From Thermodesulfobacteriota bacterium (lineage in GTDB: Bacteria > Desulfobacterota > Deferrimicrobia > Deferrimicrobiales > Deferrimicrobiaceae): a stretch of 40,852 bases of DNA. This document shows, one piece after another, positions 15,722-24,084 of this stretch (positions within the stretch are counted from its first letter, which is position 1; every line of letters begins with the position of its first letter). The notes beneath the pieces are model-generated. The model made no database searches. It had not been told where the DNA came from and saw only the letters and a program-made list of their open reading frames with translations. The stretch is from assembly GCA_040758155.1 (NCBI GenBank), contig JBFLWB010000099.1, forward strand, positions 1 through 40,852. Direction: 5' to 3'. The position numbers and the translations under genes were made by a program.

Positions 15722-16692
15722 CTCCCGAGCGCCCGCGCCGCTTCCTTCGCGGCGTAGGTGATGATCAGGTCCGCGCCCGCCCGCTTGATCGACACGAGGA
15801 TCTCCATCATCACCCGGTCGCCGTCGATCCAGCCCAGCTTCGCGGCCCCCTTGACCATCGAGTACTCCCCGCTGACGTTGTAGGCCGCCACCGGCAGGTC
15901 GAACCGTTCGCGGACCCGGTGGATGACGTCGAGGTAGGAGAGCGCGGGCTTGACCATCACGATGTCGGCGCCCTCCTCGATGTCGAGGGCGACCTCGCGC
16001 AGCGCCTCCCGGGCGTTGGGCGGGTCCATCTGGTAGGAGCGGCGGTCGCCGAACGAGGGCGTGCTGTCGGCCGCGTCGCGGAACGGCCCGTAGAATCCGC
16101 CGGCGTACTTGGCCGCGTACGACATGATCGGCACGTTGCGGAACCGCTCCTTGTCGAGCGCGCGGCGGATCGCACCCACGCGGCCGTCCATCATGTCGGA
16201 CGGCGCGACGATGTCGGCCCCGGCACGGGCGTGGGAGACGGCGCTTTTGGCCAGGATCTCGAGCGTGGCGTCGTTGTCGACGTCGCCGTCTTTAAGGATC
16301 CCGCAGTGGCCGTGGTCGGTGTACTCGCAGAAGCAGACGTCGGTGATCACGACCAGCTCGGGCACGGCGTCCTTGAGCGCCCGCACCGCGGTCTGGACGA
16401 TCCCCCGGTCGGAGTACGCGTCCTTCCCCAGCGGGTCCTTCTTCGCGGGGATGCCGAAGAGGAGCACGGCGGGGATGCCGAGGCGGGCGACCTCGCGCGC
16501 CTCCTTCGCCAGGTTCTCGACGGAGAGGTTGAACACGCCCGGCATCGATGGGACTTCACGGCGGATGTTTTTCCCCGCCGCGACGAACAGCGGGTAGATC
16601 AGGTCGTCCACCGAGAGCTTCGTCTCGCGGACCATCCGCCGCAGCGTCTCGTTGCGCCGGAGCCGGCGGCCCCTGTATTCGGGGAACCCCAT
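15718..16692 (-). CDS. hemB: Porphobilinogen synthase (delta-aminolevulinate dehydratase)
   Basis: 324 aa. It condenses two 5-aminolevulinate molecules to porphobilinogen. The Schiff-base lysines are K195 ([15 protein letters not shown]) and K248 ([12 protein letters not shown]). The zinc cysteines are C120, C122 and C130 ([13 protein letters not shown]), so it is a zinc-type enzyme. It starts 3 nt after the hemD stop. The order ccsA-hemA-hemC-hemD-hemB gives most of the early tetrapyrrole pathway in one unit. Confidence 0.96.
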   Translation of the reverse strand: MGFPEYRGRRLRRNETLRRMVRETKLSVDDLIYPLFVAAGKNIRREVPSMPGVFNLSVENLAKEAREVARLGIPAVLLFGIPAKKDPLGKDAYSDRGIVQTAVRALKDAVPELVVITDVCFCEYTDHGHCGILKDGDVDNDATLEILAKSAVSHARAGADIVAPSDMMDGRVGAIRRALDKERFRNVPIMSYAAKYAGGFYGPFRDAADSTPSFGDRRSYQMDPPNAREALREVALDIEEGADIVMVKPALSYLDVIHRVRERFDLPVAAYNVSGEYSMVKGAAKLGWIDGDRVMMEILVSIKRAGADLIITYAAKEAARALGR

Positions 16693-16695
16693 CTT

Positions 16696-17469
16696 TCACC
16701 TCCCGTCGGCGAGCGACGCCTCGATGGCGTCCACCATCGCCTTCAGCGTATACGTTTCGGGCATGATGTCCACCCGGAAATCCCTTTCCCGGACGGCCCG
16801 CGCGGTCACCTCGCCGATGACCGCGATGCGGCTTTTCGAAAGCATCTCCCGCACGCTCTCCTCCCCCAGCAGGAGGAACAGGTTGCGGAACGCCGACGGG
16901 GAGGCGAAGGTGCAGACGTCCGGCGGATCCGCCAGGATCTCCGAAGCCGTCTCCTCGTCCTTCTCCGCGGGCGCGTTCCTGTAGGCGACCACGGGGACGA
17001 CCTGCCCCCCTTCCTTGCGGATCGCCTCCGGAAGGATCTCCCGCCCCTCTTCCGCCCGCGGCAGGAGGAAGCGCCGCCCCGCGATCCCTTCGTCCCGCAG
17101 CGCCGCGAAGAGCCCCTCGGCCGTGTGTTTCCTCGCGGTGAGGTGGACCGCCACCCCGCGGGACGAGAGCTCGCCGGTGGTCCCCGGCCCGACGCTCGCC
17201 GCGCGCAGCGACGCCGGCCAGGACACGACCCCCAGCCGCGCGGCCCGGTCCAGGAAGAAGCGCGCCGCGTTGGCGCTGGTGAAAAGGATCCAGTCGAAGG
17301 AGGAGAGCCGCCCGATCTCCCGGTCCAGCGGTCCGCAGTCGGCCGGGGGGACCAGCCGGATCGTCGGGAAGGGGACGGGAACGCCGCCCGCGCGCCGGAC
17401 CAGCGCCGAAAGGTCCTCGTTCCCGTCCGCGGCGCGCGTGATCAGGATCCGCATCCCTCCGAGCCCCAT
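16696..17469 (-). CDS. hemD: Uroporphyrinogen-III synthase
   Basis: About 257 aa from the ATG at 17469 (GGAG 7 nt upstream); a GTG at 17487 directly after the hemC stop is a possible alternative. The sequence is loosely conserved as usual for HemD: MRILITRAADGNEDL, SFDWILFTSANAARFFL, AASVGPGTTGEL, RRFLLPRAEEGREIL, VCTFASPSAFRNLFLLL and IAVIGEVTARAVRE. It closes hydroxymethylbilane into uroporphyrinogen III. It stands alone here, not fused to a CobA/SUMT domain as in some relatives. Confidence 0.9.
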   Translation of the reverse strand: MGLGGMRILITRAADGNEDLSALVRRAGGVPVPFPTIRLVPPADCGPLDREIGRLSSFDWILFTSANAARFFLDRAARLGVVSWPASLRAASVGPGTTGELSSRGVAVHLTARKHTAEGLFAALRDEGIAGRRFLLPRAEEGREILPEAIRKEGGQVVPVVAYRNAPAEKDEETASEILADPPDVCTFASPSAFRNLFLLLGEESVREMLSKSRIAVIGEVTARAVRERDFRVDIMPETYTLKAMVDAIEASLADGR

Positions 17470-17487
17470 CTCAGCGCTCCAATTCAC

Positions 17488-18426
17488 TCACCCGCCGGAC
17501 TGCCTGTACACTTCGTCGAGGATCTGCCGGCCGCCCCGCGCCAGCAGCTCTTCGGCCAGGGCGACGCCGATCGCTTCCGGGTCGTCGACGGAGCCGGTCC
17601 GGCTCGCCCGCAGGATCTCCGTGCCGTCCGGGCGCCCCACCAGCCCGTCGATCCGGATCCCGCTCCCGTTCCGTTCGGCGTGCGCCGCGATGGGGACCTG
17701 GCACCCCCCTTCGAGGCGCTTCAGGAACCCCCGCTCCGCGCGGACCGCCAGCGACGTGTCCGGGTCGTCGAGGAACGCCACCGCCGACCGGGTGCGCCCG
17801 TCGGCAGTGCGGATCTCGATCCCCAGCGCCCCCTGCCCGATGGCCGGGATCGACACGGAGGCGGGAAGGTACTGCCGGATCTTCCCGTCCCAGCCCAGGC
17901 GCCGAAGCCCCGCCGCGGCCAGGACGATGGCGTCGTACTGCCCCTCCTCCATCTTCCGGATCCGGCTGTCGAGATTCCCCCGCAGCGACACGATGTCGAG
18001 GTCGGGGCGCAGCCCCAACAGCTGCGTCTGCCGGCGCAGCGAGCTGGTCCCCACCTTCGCGCCCTTCGGCAGCTCCTCGAACCGCGCGTATTTCGCGGAA
18101 AGGAAGGCGTCCCGAGGGTCCTCCCGCTTCGTGATGCAGGCCAGGCAGAGCCCTTCGGGGAGGTCCGTGGGGACGTCCTTCATCGAGTGGACGGCCAGGT
18201 CGATCCGCCCGTCGAGGAGCGCCTCCTCGATCTCCTTCACGAAGAGCCCCTTCCCCCCGACCCGCGCCAGCGGAACGTCGAGGATCATGTCGCCCGTCGT
18301 CCGGATCTTTACGATCTCGACCGCGAAGCCGCTCCCGCGCTCGATCTCGGACTTCACGAACTCCGCCTGCCACAGGGCCAGCGTGCTGCCCCGCGACCCG
18401 AGACGGAGCGTCTCACGCTCTGCCAT
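17488..18426 (-). CDS. hemC: Hydroxymethylbilane synthase (porphobilinogen deaminase)
   Basis: 312 aa. It polymerises four porphobilinogens into hydroxymethylbilane. Seen: RLGSRGSTLALWQAEFV, the catalytic aspartate in HSMKDVPTDLP (D84), GTSSLRRQTQL, SLRGNLDSRI, and the cofactor cysteine C242 in LEGGCQVPIAAHAE that holds the dipyrromethane. Its start overlaps the hemA end by 14 nt. Confidence 0.97.
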   Translation of the reverse strand: MAERETLRLGSRGSTLALWQAEFVKSEIERGSGFAVEIVKIRTTGDMILDVPLARVGGKGLFVKEIEEALLDGRIDLAVHSMKDVPTDLPEGLCLACITKREDPRDAFLSAKYARFEELPKGAKVGTSSLRRQTQLLGLRPDLDIVSLRGNLDSRIRKMEEGQYDAIVLAAAGLRRLGWDGKIRQYLPASVSIPAIGQGALGIEIRTADGRTRSAVAFLDDPDTSLAVRAERGFLKRLEGGCQVPIAAHAERNGSGIRIDGLVGRPDGTEILRASRTGSVDDPEAIGVALAEELLARGGRQILDEVYRQSGG

Positions 18427-19738
18427 CGTCTCCTCCCTGCGCCGCGTCGCCTTCCTCTTCCTCTCCCTCTTCCGGAAGGTCGAAGACCTCCCGCACCACC
18501 GCGATCCGCTGCGCGGGGCTGTGCTCCTCGCAGTCGCGCTTGAGCGACGCGATCGGGGAGTGCAGCACCTTGTTGAGCAGCGAGGACGCCAGCGACTCCA
18601 CCACCTGCCGCGTCTTCGGGTCCGCCTCGCCCAGCGCCGCCAGCGCCTTCCCGACCTCCGCCGCCTTGATCTCCTCGTACTTCCTGCGGAGGGAGACGAT
18701 CGTGGGCGTGACCTGCTGCGCCTCGAGCCACTTCCGGAAGGAGTCCGCCTCCGCGGCCACGATCTCCTCGGCCTTCGCCGCCTCCCGCTGCCGCTCCTCG
18801 AGGTTCGTCTCGATGACGTTGTTCAGGTCGTCGATGTCGTACACGTAGACGTTGTCGATCTGGTTCGCGTCGGGATCGATGTCGCGCGGGACCGCCATGT
18901 CGATGAAGAACATCGGCCGGTTCTTCCGGACCCGGAGGACGTCCGCGATGTCGTCGCGCTTCAGGATGAAGCGCGGGGAGCCCGTCGAGGAGAGGACGAT
19001 GTCGGCGCGCTTGAGGTGCGTGGTCAGCTCCTCGAAGCGGACCGGCGTGCCGTCGAACTCCTCGGCGAGCCGCACGGCGCGCTCGAAGGTGCGGTTGGTC
19101 ACCAGGATCCCGCGGGCGCCCGCGTTGAGCAGGTGGCGGGCCGCCAGCTCGCACATCTCCCCCGCCCCGATGAGCATCACGGTGTTGTCCGAGAGATCGC
19201 CCATGATCTTCTTCGCCAGCTCCACCGCCGCGTAGGAGACCGACACGGCGCTGTTGGCCACGCGCGTCTCGGTGCGCACCCGCTTGGCCGCGGAGAACGC
19301 CTTGGTGAAGAACTTGTCGAGGATCGGCCCGATCGCCTTGAACTCGGCGGCGTACCCGTAGGCGTCCTTGACCTGTCCCAGGATCTGCGGCTCGCCCAGG
19401 ACCATGGAGTCGAGGGAGCTGGCGACGCGGAACAGGTGGCGCACCGCCTCGTCGCCCGACCGGTGATAGAGGTACGGCTGCAGCTCCGCGGGGGTCATCC
19501 CGTGGAAGGAGGCGAGGAAGCGGCGGACCGCCTCGTCGCCCCGGTACCCCTCCTCCGCGAGGACGCACACCTCCACGCGGTTGCAGGTGGAAAGGATGAC
19601 GCCCTCCGAGATGCCGTCCGATTCGACCAGCGCGCGCAGGGCGTGCCCGATCGTGTCCGCGGGGAACGCGAGGCGCTCCCGTACCTCGACCGGCGCCGAC
19701 CGGTGGTTCAATCCCGTTATGACGATACGGCTGGTCAT
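18413..19738 (-). CDS. hemA: Glutamyl-tRNA reductase
   Basis: 441 aa. It reduces glutamyl-tRNA(Glu) to glutamate-1-semialdehyde, the first step of C5 tetrapyrrole synthesis. Seen: GLNHRSAPVEVRERLAF, the active cysteine C52 in LSTCNRVEVCVL, LGEPQILGQVKDAY, the NADPH-binding GAGEMCELAARHLL and NRTFERAVRLAEEF, and SLASSLLNKVLHSP near the end. The acidic tail GEEEEGD is an extension past the dimerisation domain. It starts 16 nt after the ccsA stop. Confidence 0.97.
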   Translation of the reverse strand: MTSRIVITGLNHRSAPVEVRERLAFPADTIGHALRALVESDGISEGVILSTCNRVEVCVLAEEGYRGDEAVRRFLASFHGMTPAELQPYLYHRSGDEAVRHLFRVASSLDSMVLGEPQILGQVKDAYGYAAEFKAIGPILDKFFTKAFSAAKRVRTETRVANSAVSVSYAAVELAKKIMGDLSDNTVMLIGAGEMCELAARHLLNAGARGILVTNRTFERAVRLAEEFDGTPVRFEELTTHLKRADIVLSSTGSPRFILKRDDIADVLRVRKNRPMFFIDMAVPRDIDPDANQIDNVYVYDIDDLNNVIETNLEERQREAAKAEEIVAAEADSFRKWLEAQQVTPTIVSLRRKYEEIKAAEVGKALAALGEADPKTRQVVESLASSLLNKVLHSPIASLKRDCEEHSPAQRIAVVREVFDLPEEGEEEEGDAAQGGDDGRA

Positions 19739-19754
19739 CGACCCGGGCTTTCTT

Positions 19755-20582
19755 CTATCCGGAGAGGTTCGAGTAGGTGTGGAGCCCCGGCAGCAGGAGG
19801 TTCACGCCCAGGAAAGTGAACAGGATCGCGCAGAAGCCGACGATGGCCAGGATCGCCGCCTTCCGCCCGCGCCACCCCACGGTCATCCGCCCGTGGAGGA
19901 GCGCCGCGTACAGGAACCAGGTGATGAGCGACCAGACTTCCTTGGGGTCCCAGCTCCAGTAGGAGCCCCAGGCGAACTCCGCCCAGATCGAGCCCGTGAT
20001 GATCCCCAGCGTCAGCAGCGGGAACCCGATCTGGAGGCAGCGGTAGTTGATGCCGTCGAGCACGTCGAGCGAGGGGAGCCGCTTGAAGACGGCGCCCATC
20101 CGCTTGCGCTTCAGCTCCCGCTCCATCAGCAGGTACATGATCCCCGCGGCGAAGGCCACGGCGAACACGGCGTTGCCGAAGAACAGCAGCAGCACGTGGA
20201 CGGGAAGCCAGTTCGAGTCCAGCGCCGGCGGCAGGGTGCGGACCTCGGCCGGCAGGAAGACCGTGGACAGGCTGAAGAGGAACGCCAGCGGGGCGACGAA
20301 CGCGCCCAGCACCCGCAGGTTGTATCGCAGCTCGAACGCGAGGAAGACGCAGACGATCGCGAAGGCGGAGAAGGAGAGCGACTCGAACAGGCTGGTGATC
20401 GGCGTGTACCCGGCCGCGACGTACCGCGCGACGAAGGCCGCCCCGTGCAGGACGGCGCCGATCGCGAGGAACATCCTGCCGAGCCGGGCGCCGCGCTCGT
20501 TCAGCGAGAGGATGAAGTAAAGGTACAGCACGGTCCCGACAAGGTAGATGAGGGCCGTGGCCTTCAGGAGGGCGATCTGCAT
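19755..20582 (-). CDS. ccsA: CcsA/HemX-type cytochrome c assembly membrane protein
   Basis: 275 aa with about eight hydrophobic segments. The tryptophan-rich heme-handling motif is present: EFAWGSYWSWDPKEVWSLIT, with conserved histidines around it (PVHVLLLFFGNAVF and ALLHGRMTVGW). In system II cytochrome c maturation, CcsA with CcsB/ResB exports heme and ligates it to apocytochromes. The HemX subgroup is often next to hemA, as here. No ccsB is seen in the window. The start is 9 nt after the DUF4105 gene stop. Confidence 0.88.
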   Translation of the reverse strand: MQIALLKATALIYLVGTVLYLYFILSLNERGARLGRMFLAIGAVLHGAAFVARYVAAGYTPITSLFESLSFSAFAIVCVFLAFELRYNLRVLGAFVAPLAFLFSLSTVFLPAEVRTLPPALDSNWLPVHVLLLFFGNAVFAVAFAAGIMYLLMERELKRKRMGAVFKRLPSLDVLDGINYRCLQIGFPLLTLGIITGSIWAEFAWGSYWSWDPKEVWSLITWFLYAALLHGRMTVGWRGRKAAILAIVGFCAILFTFLGVNLLLPGLHTYSNLSG

Positions 20583-20591
20583 CCGGTTATC

Positions 20592-22496
20592 TTACCAGAA
20601 GTACCGGTTCAGGGTGAGGGTCCCCTCGGTCCGCGCGACCCGCCGGACCCGCTCCACGGAAAGGTCGGCCTTCAGCGCCAGCTCCCGGGAGAGACGGAAG
20701 CCCTGGCGCAGCGACGCCGACAGGTCGGGCCCTTCCTTCGTCTCCCCGAGCACGCCCCGGATGCCGCGCCCCTCCAGCCAGAGCTGCCAGCCGCGCGCCG
20801 GCTCCGCCGTCACGCCCAGCGACCCGCCTGCGCCGATCCGGTAGGAGGCATGGTAATCCCGGGAGATCGCCGCCTCCGCCTCCGCCAGCGCGTAGGCGAC
20901 GGCCCGCTCCGCGACCTTGACCGTCACGCCGATCCCGGCGCCCGCGTTCGGAACGAGGGAGTCCTTCGTCTTCGTGAAGTCCCTCGTCTCGACCGCGAAC
21001 CGGGCCTTCCACGACTTCGGGCGGAAGATCGGGTCGACCGGGTCGATCGACTGGATCCGGATGAAGTCGAGCCGGTCCAGCCGGACCCGGTCGCTTTCCG
21101 GAAAAAACCGCGCCGCCCCGGCGAAGATCTCGATCAGCGCGCCCGGAGTGTACCCGTCGGGGAAATCGGTGTAGTCGTGGTAGGCGGGACGCCATCCCGC
21201 CTCCAGGAACCCCTCGCTTCCCCGCCAGCCGCCTCCCGCGTGGACCCGGGCGCTCGAGTGCCCCTCCTCCGGCGGCGCGGGGCGCGGCGGGGGCGGCGTC
21301 GCGTCCTTCCCCGGGCGCAGGCGGGTCCGTGCGGAGAGGATGGCGTGGAAACGCTCCTGGAACTCCTTGTGCTCCATCTGCCTCTTCGCGATCCGGTACT
21401 GGAGCAGCTCCGCGGCCAGATCGAGCGCGCGCGCCTTCTCCGCGTCGGAGGCCGGCCCGGAGAGGATCTCGCCCGGCGGGGCCTTCCCGTCGGCCACCCG
21501 CAGCGACAGCTCCCGTTCGCGCCCCGGCAGCAGGGAGCGGGCGTGTCGGATCTTGACCGCCCGCGAAGGGCGCCAGGCGACGGCGCCGTTGTCGACGAGC
21601 CCCGCGTCGAGGACCGCGCGGACGGTGTCCATGGGGATGACCCAGCCGCGGTCCATCGTGCCGGTCAGGCGCGCCGACGGGCGCGCGGCGTCGAGGAGGA
21701 AGAGCAGCTCGTACGAGCAGTTCTCGTCGAAAAAGTAGTAGTCGGTGGCGATCCCCCGCAGCTCGACGAGGTGCAGCATCAACGGGCGCACCTCCTCCGG
21801 CGTCAGGTTCAGCGGGTATTCCCACATGTCGCGCTGGTCTATGCCGGAATATTCCCGCACCTTGTCGTAGTACGGCATCAGGGAGTAGTAGCCGTCGTAC
21901 CCTCCCAGCATCCCCTTCACCGTGAAGGTCACGCCGCCGTCCGCGGGGTTCGTGAGCGCGGCGTAGTTGACCGCGTAGCCGAGGAGGGGGCTGGCCAGCG
22001 GCGAATCGATCCGCAGGAACGTGTGGCCGAACATCGACGCCGGCGAGTTGACGTAGCCGGAGGCGAAGACCATCCCGACGGAGCGGGCGTCCACGGCGCG
22101 CAGGATGTTGTCCACCTCGGGGCAGGCGGGAATCCGCGGGAGGCGGCGCGGGTCGATCCCGAGCTTGTCCGCCAGCCAGGCGTAACGGCCCGGGAAGCGG
22201 CAGAAGGCCGGCGGGTCGAGCGCGAGGTCGAAAAGCCCGTCGAGCGTGGCGTTCAGCTCCGCCGCGGGATCGGTCTTGCCGGACGGGGCGAGGAAGAACT
22301 TCGGGTCGTCGACGAGGCTGCGCTCGCCGGAGATCCCCCGGCGAAGGTGCAGCAGGATCTTCCAGTACGGGTCGGCGGAGAGGCCGGCGGATTCCGCCCG
22401 GCTTTTCAGCTCCGCGAGGTACGGGTCGCCGGAGGCGCGCGCGGGGACGGCCGCGGCCGCCAGCAGCGCGGACAGGAAAACGGAAAGGGCACGCAT
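20592..22496 (-). CDS. DUF4105 (Lnb N-terminal-like) outer-membrane protein
   Basis: 634 aa with a signal peptide (MRALSVFLSALLAAAAVPARA). The N-terminal half matches DUF4105, now linked to the Lnb lipoprotein N-acyltransferase family: MFGHTFLRIDSPLASPLLG supplies the likely catalytic His, and FDENCSYELLFLLDAARP the likely Cys. A Lys/Arg-rich middle (about 330-400) is followed by a C-terminal half of alternating strands ending in TLTLNRYFW, typical of an outer-membrane beta-barrel. A cysteine-hydrolase or acyl-transfer activity at the outer membrane is inferred. The start codon lies in a 13 bp hairpin. It is read toward ccsA with a 9 nt gap and may be part of the same unit. Confidence 0.78.
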   Translation of the reverse strand: MRALSVFLSALLAAAAVPARASGDPYLAELKSRAESAGLSADPYWKILLHLRRGISGERSLVDDPKFFLAPSGKTDPAAELNATLDGLFDLALDPPAFCRFPGRYAWLADKLGIDPRRLPRIPACPEVDNILRAVDARSVGMVFASGYVNSPASMFGHTFLRIDSPLASPLLGYAVNYAALTNPADGGVTFTVKGMLGGYDGYYSLMPYYDKVREYSGIDQRDMWEYPLNLTPEEVRPLMLHLVELRGIATDYYFFDENCSYELLFLLDAARPSARLTGTMDRGWVIPMDTVRAVLDAGLVDNGAVAWRPSRAVKIRHARSLLPGRERELSLRVADGKAPPGEILSGPASDAEKARALDLAAELLQYRIAKRQMEHKEFQERFHAILSARTRLRPGKDATPPPPRPAPPEEGHSSARVHAGGGWRGSEGFLEAGWRPAYHDYTDFPDGYTPGALIEIFAGAARFFPESDRVRLDRLDFIRIQSIDPVDPIFRPKSWKARFAVETRDFTKTKDSLVPNAGAGIGVTVKVAERAVAYALAEAEAAISRDYHASYRIGAGGSLGVTAEPARGWQLWLEGRGIRGVLGETKEGPDLSASLRQGFRLSRELALKADLSVERVRRVARTEGTLTLNRYFW

Positions 22497-22515
22497 CCGA
22501 GCGATGCGTGCCCTT
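22485..22515 (-). promoter_or_regulatory. Hairpin enclosing the DUF4105 start codon
   Basis: A perfect 13 bp stem (22485-22497 with 22503-22515) has a 5 nt loop. The ATG (22494-22496) lies in one arm and a GGAAGG-like ribosome site in the other, so folding would hide both. No strong T-run follows on the minus strand, only TTCCGTTTTC. A translational switch or attenuator are both possible. Confidence 0.5.
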
Positions 22516-22544
22516 CCGGTGGCCTTGTACGCTTTCAGGTCCGG

Positions 22545-23021
22545 TCAGCCCCGGGCGGCGATCTTCGTGATCGCGTCGACCACGTGGGCGGTGTCGGTCG
22601 TCGGGGTCGGGAAGATCTCGGGGAAGCCGGCCTGCAGGTTCTTGTAGAACGCCGGGCGCGATTCCACCGGGACGTCGAGGAGGACGGCGACCGTCGTCAC
22701 GGTCTCCCCCTGCCCCGCCGCGATGTCGCGGGCGAGGTCGTCGAGGTTCTTGTAGGCGAACTCGTTCAGCCGCTCGTTGCCGGCGACGTTCTTCGGCTTG
22801 GCGCACTCGGAGGTGCCGGAGGAAATGCCGAAGGTGCCGTTTCCGCAGAGTCCGTTCAGGAAGGTTGCGACCAGCTGCAGCAGGATGCTGTCGTTCGCTC
22901 CGCCGTCCTTGAAGACGGTGGCGCCGAGCCCGCAGCCGTAGTTGAGCTGGCCGGGGGGAGCGGCGATTGCCGGTGCTGCGAGGACCAGAACCAGTGCGGC
23001 CACAAACAGGATTTTCTTCAT
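22545..23021 (-). CDS. DUF3015-family periplasmic protein
   Basis: 158 aa with GGAGG 8 nt before the ATG. A clean signal peptide (MKKILFVAALVLVLAAPAIA) is followed by YGCGLGATVFKDGGANDSIL, a cysteine pair region (LCGNGTFGISSGTSEC) and a helical C-terminal half. It matches DUF3015, small exported proteins of unknown function common in proteobacteria. It has its own candidate promoter and lies upstream of the DUF4105 gene. Confidence 0.82.
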   Translation of the reverse strand: MKKILFVAALVLVLAAPAIAAPPGQLNYGCGLGATVFKDGGANDSILLQLVATFLNGLCGNGTFGISSGTSECAKPKNVAGNERLNEFAYKNLDDLARDIAAGQGETVTTVAVLLDVPVESRPAFYKNLQAGFPEIFPTPTTDTAHVVDAITKIAARG

Positions 23022-23057
23022 TTTGCGCCCTCCTCGCGAAATGGGTGGTTGAAAATC

Positions 23058-23086
23058 ACGGTAAACCGCACCCCATGGGCTGTCAA
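23058..23086 (-). promoter_or_regulatory. Candidate promoter of the DUF3015 gene
   Basis: On the minus strand, a consensus TTGACA (23081-23086) is followed after 17 nt by TACCGT (23058-23063), a weak -10. The expected leader is about 30 nt with a good ribosome site. The hydrolase gene ends at 23115, so the position suits a new transcript. Confidence 0.4.
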
Positions 23087-23114
23087 GCGGGATATCGATC
23101 CGTCGGAATGCGGC

Positions 23115-23990
23115 TCACGGCGCGCACGCGCCGCCGCTCCCCGCGGGGATCCACGCCTCCAGGAAGGCGAGGAACTGCGCCCTCACCTCCGCGTTGCGCA
23201 GGCCGGATATGTGCCCCCCTCCCTCGATCGTCCAGATGCCCTTCGGGTCCCGGGCGCGCTCGTAAAGCTCTTTCCCGTGTTCATACGGCACGATTCCGTC
23301 CGCCGTCCCGTGGATGACGATGACGGGGCCGGGTCCCGCCTTGTCGATCCACCGGGCGGGGCTGTACCCGTCCTCCAGGAAGACGCTCGCCGGCCACGCG
23401 AACGGCCAGGTGATCAGGAACGACTTCATCTTCTCCCGGAAGATGCGGCGGTACCCCGCGAACGCGCTGTCGACGATCAACGCCCGGGGCTTCCGCTCCG
23501 GCGGCAGCGTCGCGACGGTGTAGACCGCGATCGAGCCGCCGATCGACTGCCCGAACACGACGTACCGGTCCGCGGACGCCCCCCGGAGGGAAAGCAACTG
23601 CCCGACCGCCGCCTTCGCGTCCCGGTGCACGCCCGGGATGTCGGGCTCCCCGCCCGAAAGGCCGTACCCCCGGTAGTCGAAGGTAAAGACCTCGTAGCCC
23701 GCCTCGACGAGCCACAGGACCGCCCGGGAGTGCGTGCTGACGTTCTCCGCGTTGCCGTGAAGGAAGAGGATCGTCCCGCGCGGCGCCTCCGCGCGCGGGC
23801 ACATCAGCCACCCGTGGAGAGGGACCCTGTCTTCGGACGCGAACCGGATATCGCGATACGGGATGTTGTCCTGCGCGGGATTCCAGACCAGCTTCCGTTC
23901 CGGATAGAAGAAGGCGGAGCCGCATCCGGCGGCGGGAAGCAGCAGCCCGGAAAGCGCGAGGAGCGCGAGGATACGGAAGGAAGCGGGCAT
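23115..23990 (-). CDS. Alpha/beta hydrolase lipoprotein (BEM46/S33-like)
   Basis: 291 aa from the ATG at 23990 (GGAG 7 nt upstream). The signal ends in a lipobox LPAAGC, so it is probably lipidated. Hydrolase landmarks are ILFLHGNAENVSTHS (oxyanion region), TFDYRGYGLSGGEP, the nucleophile elbow FGQSIGGSIAV, the acid in VIHGTADGIVP and the histidine in GGGHISGLRN. The substrate is unknown; esterase or acyl-transfer activity in the envelope is the best guess. It is divergent from the MEDS kinase gene. Confidence 0.85.
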   Translation of the reverse strand: MPASFRILALLALSGLLLPAAGCGSAFFYPERKLVWNPAQDNIPYRDIRFASEDRVPLHGWLMCPRAEAPRGTILFLHGNAENVSTHSRAVLWLVEAGYEVFTFDYRGYGLSGGEPDIPGVHRDAKAAVGQLLSLRGASADRYVVFGQSIGGSIAVYTVATLPPERKPRALIVDSAFAGYRRIFREKMKSFLITWPFAWPASVFLEDGYSPARWIDKAGPGPVIVIHGTADGIVPYEHGKELYERARDPKGIWTIEGGGHISGLRNAEVRAQFLAFLEAWIPAGSGGACAP

Positions 23991-24084
23991 CGGTATGCTC
24001 CGGTCGGATTTCTCCGATTCTGCCATATCCTCCGATTCGCGGGATAAAATAGAAAACGGGATCTTCGGCGACCAACGAGGCGAT

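Noticed and set aside
19581-24047. A 1488-codon open frame on the plus strand, and similar long frames at 12333-15227, 15919-18543, 17015-19819 and 1897-3876
   Set aside because: All are antisense to clear genes (heme genes, polA, DUF4105, DUF3426). Their products are Arg/Pro/Gly/Ala-rich with no domain. Such frames are expected opposite G+C-rich codons.
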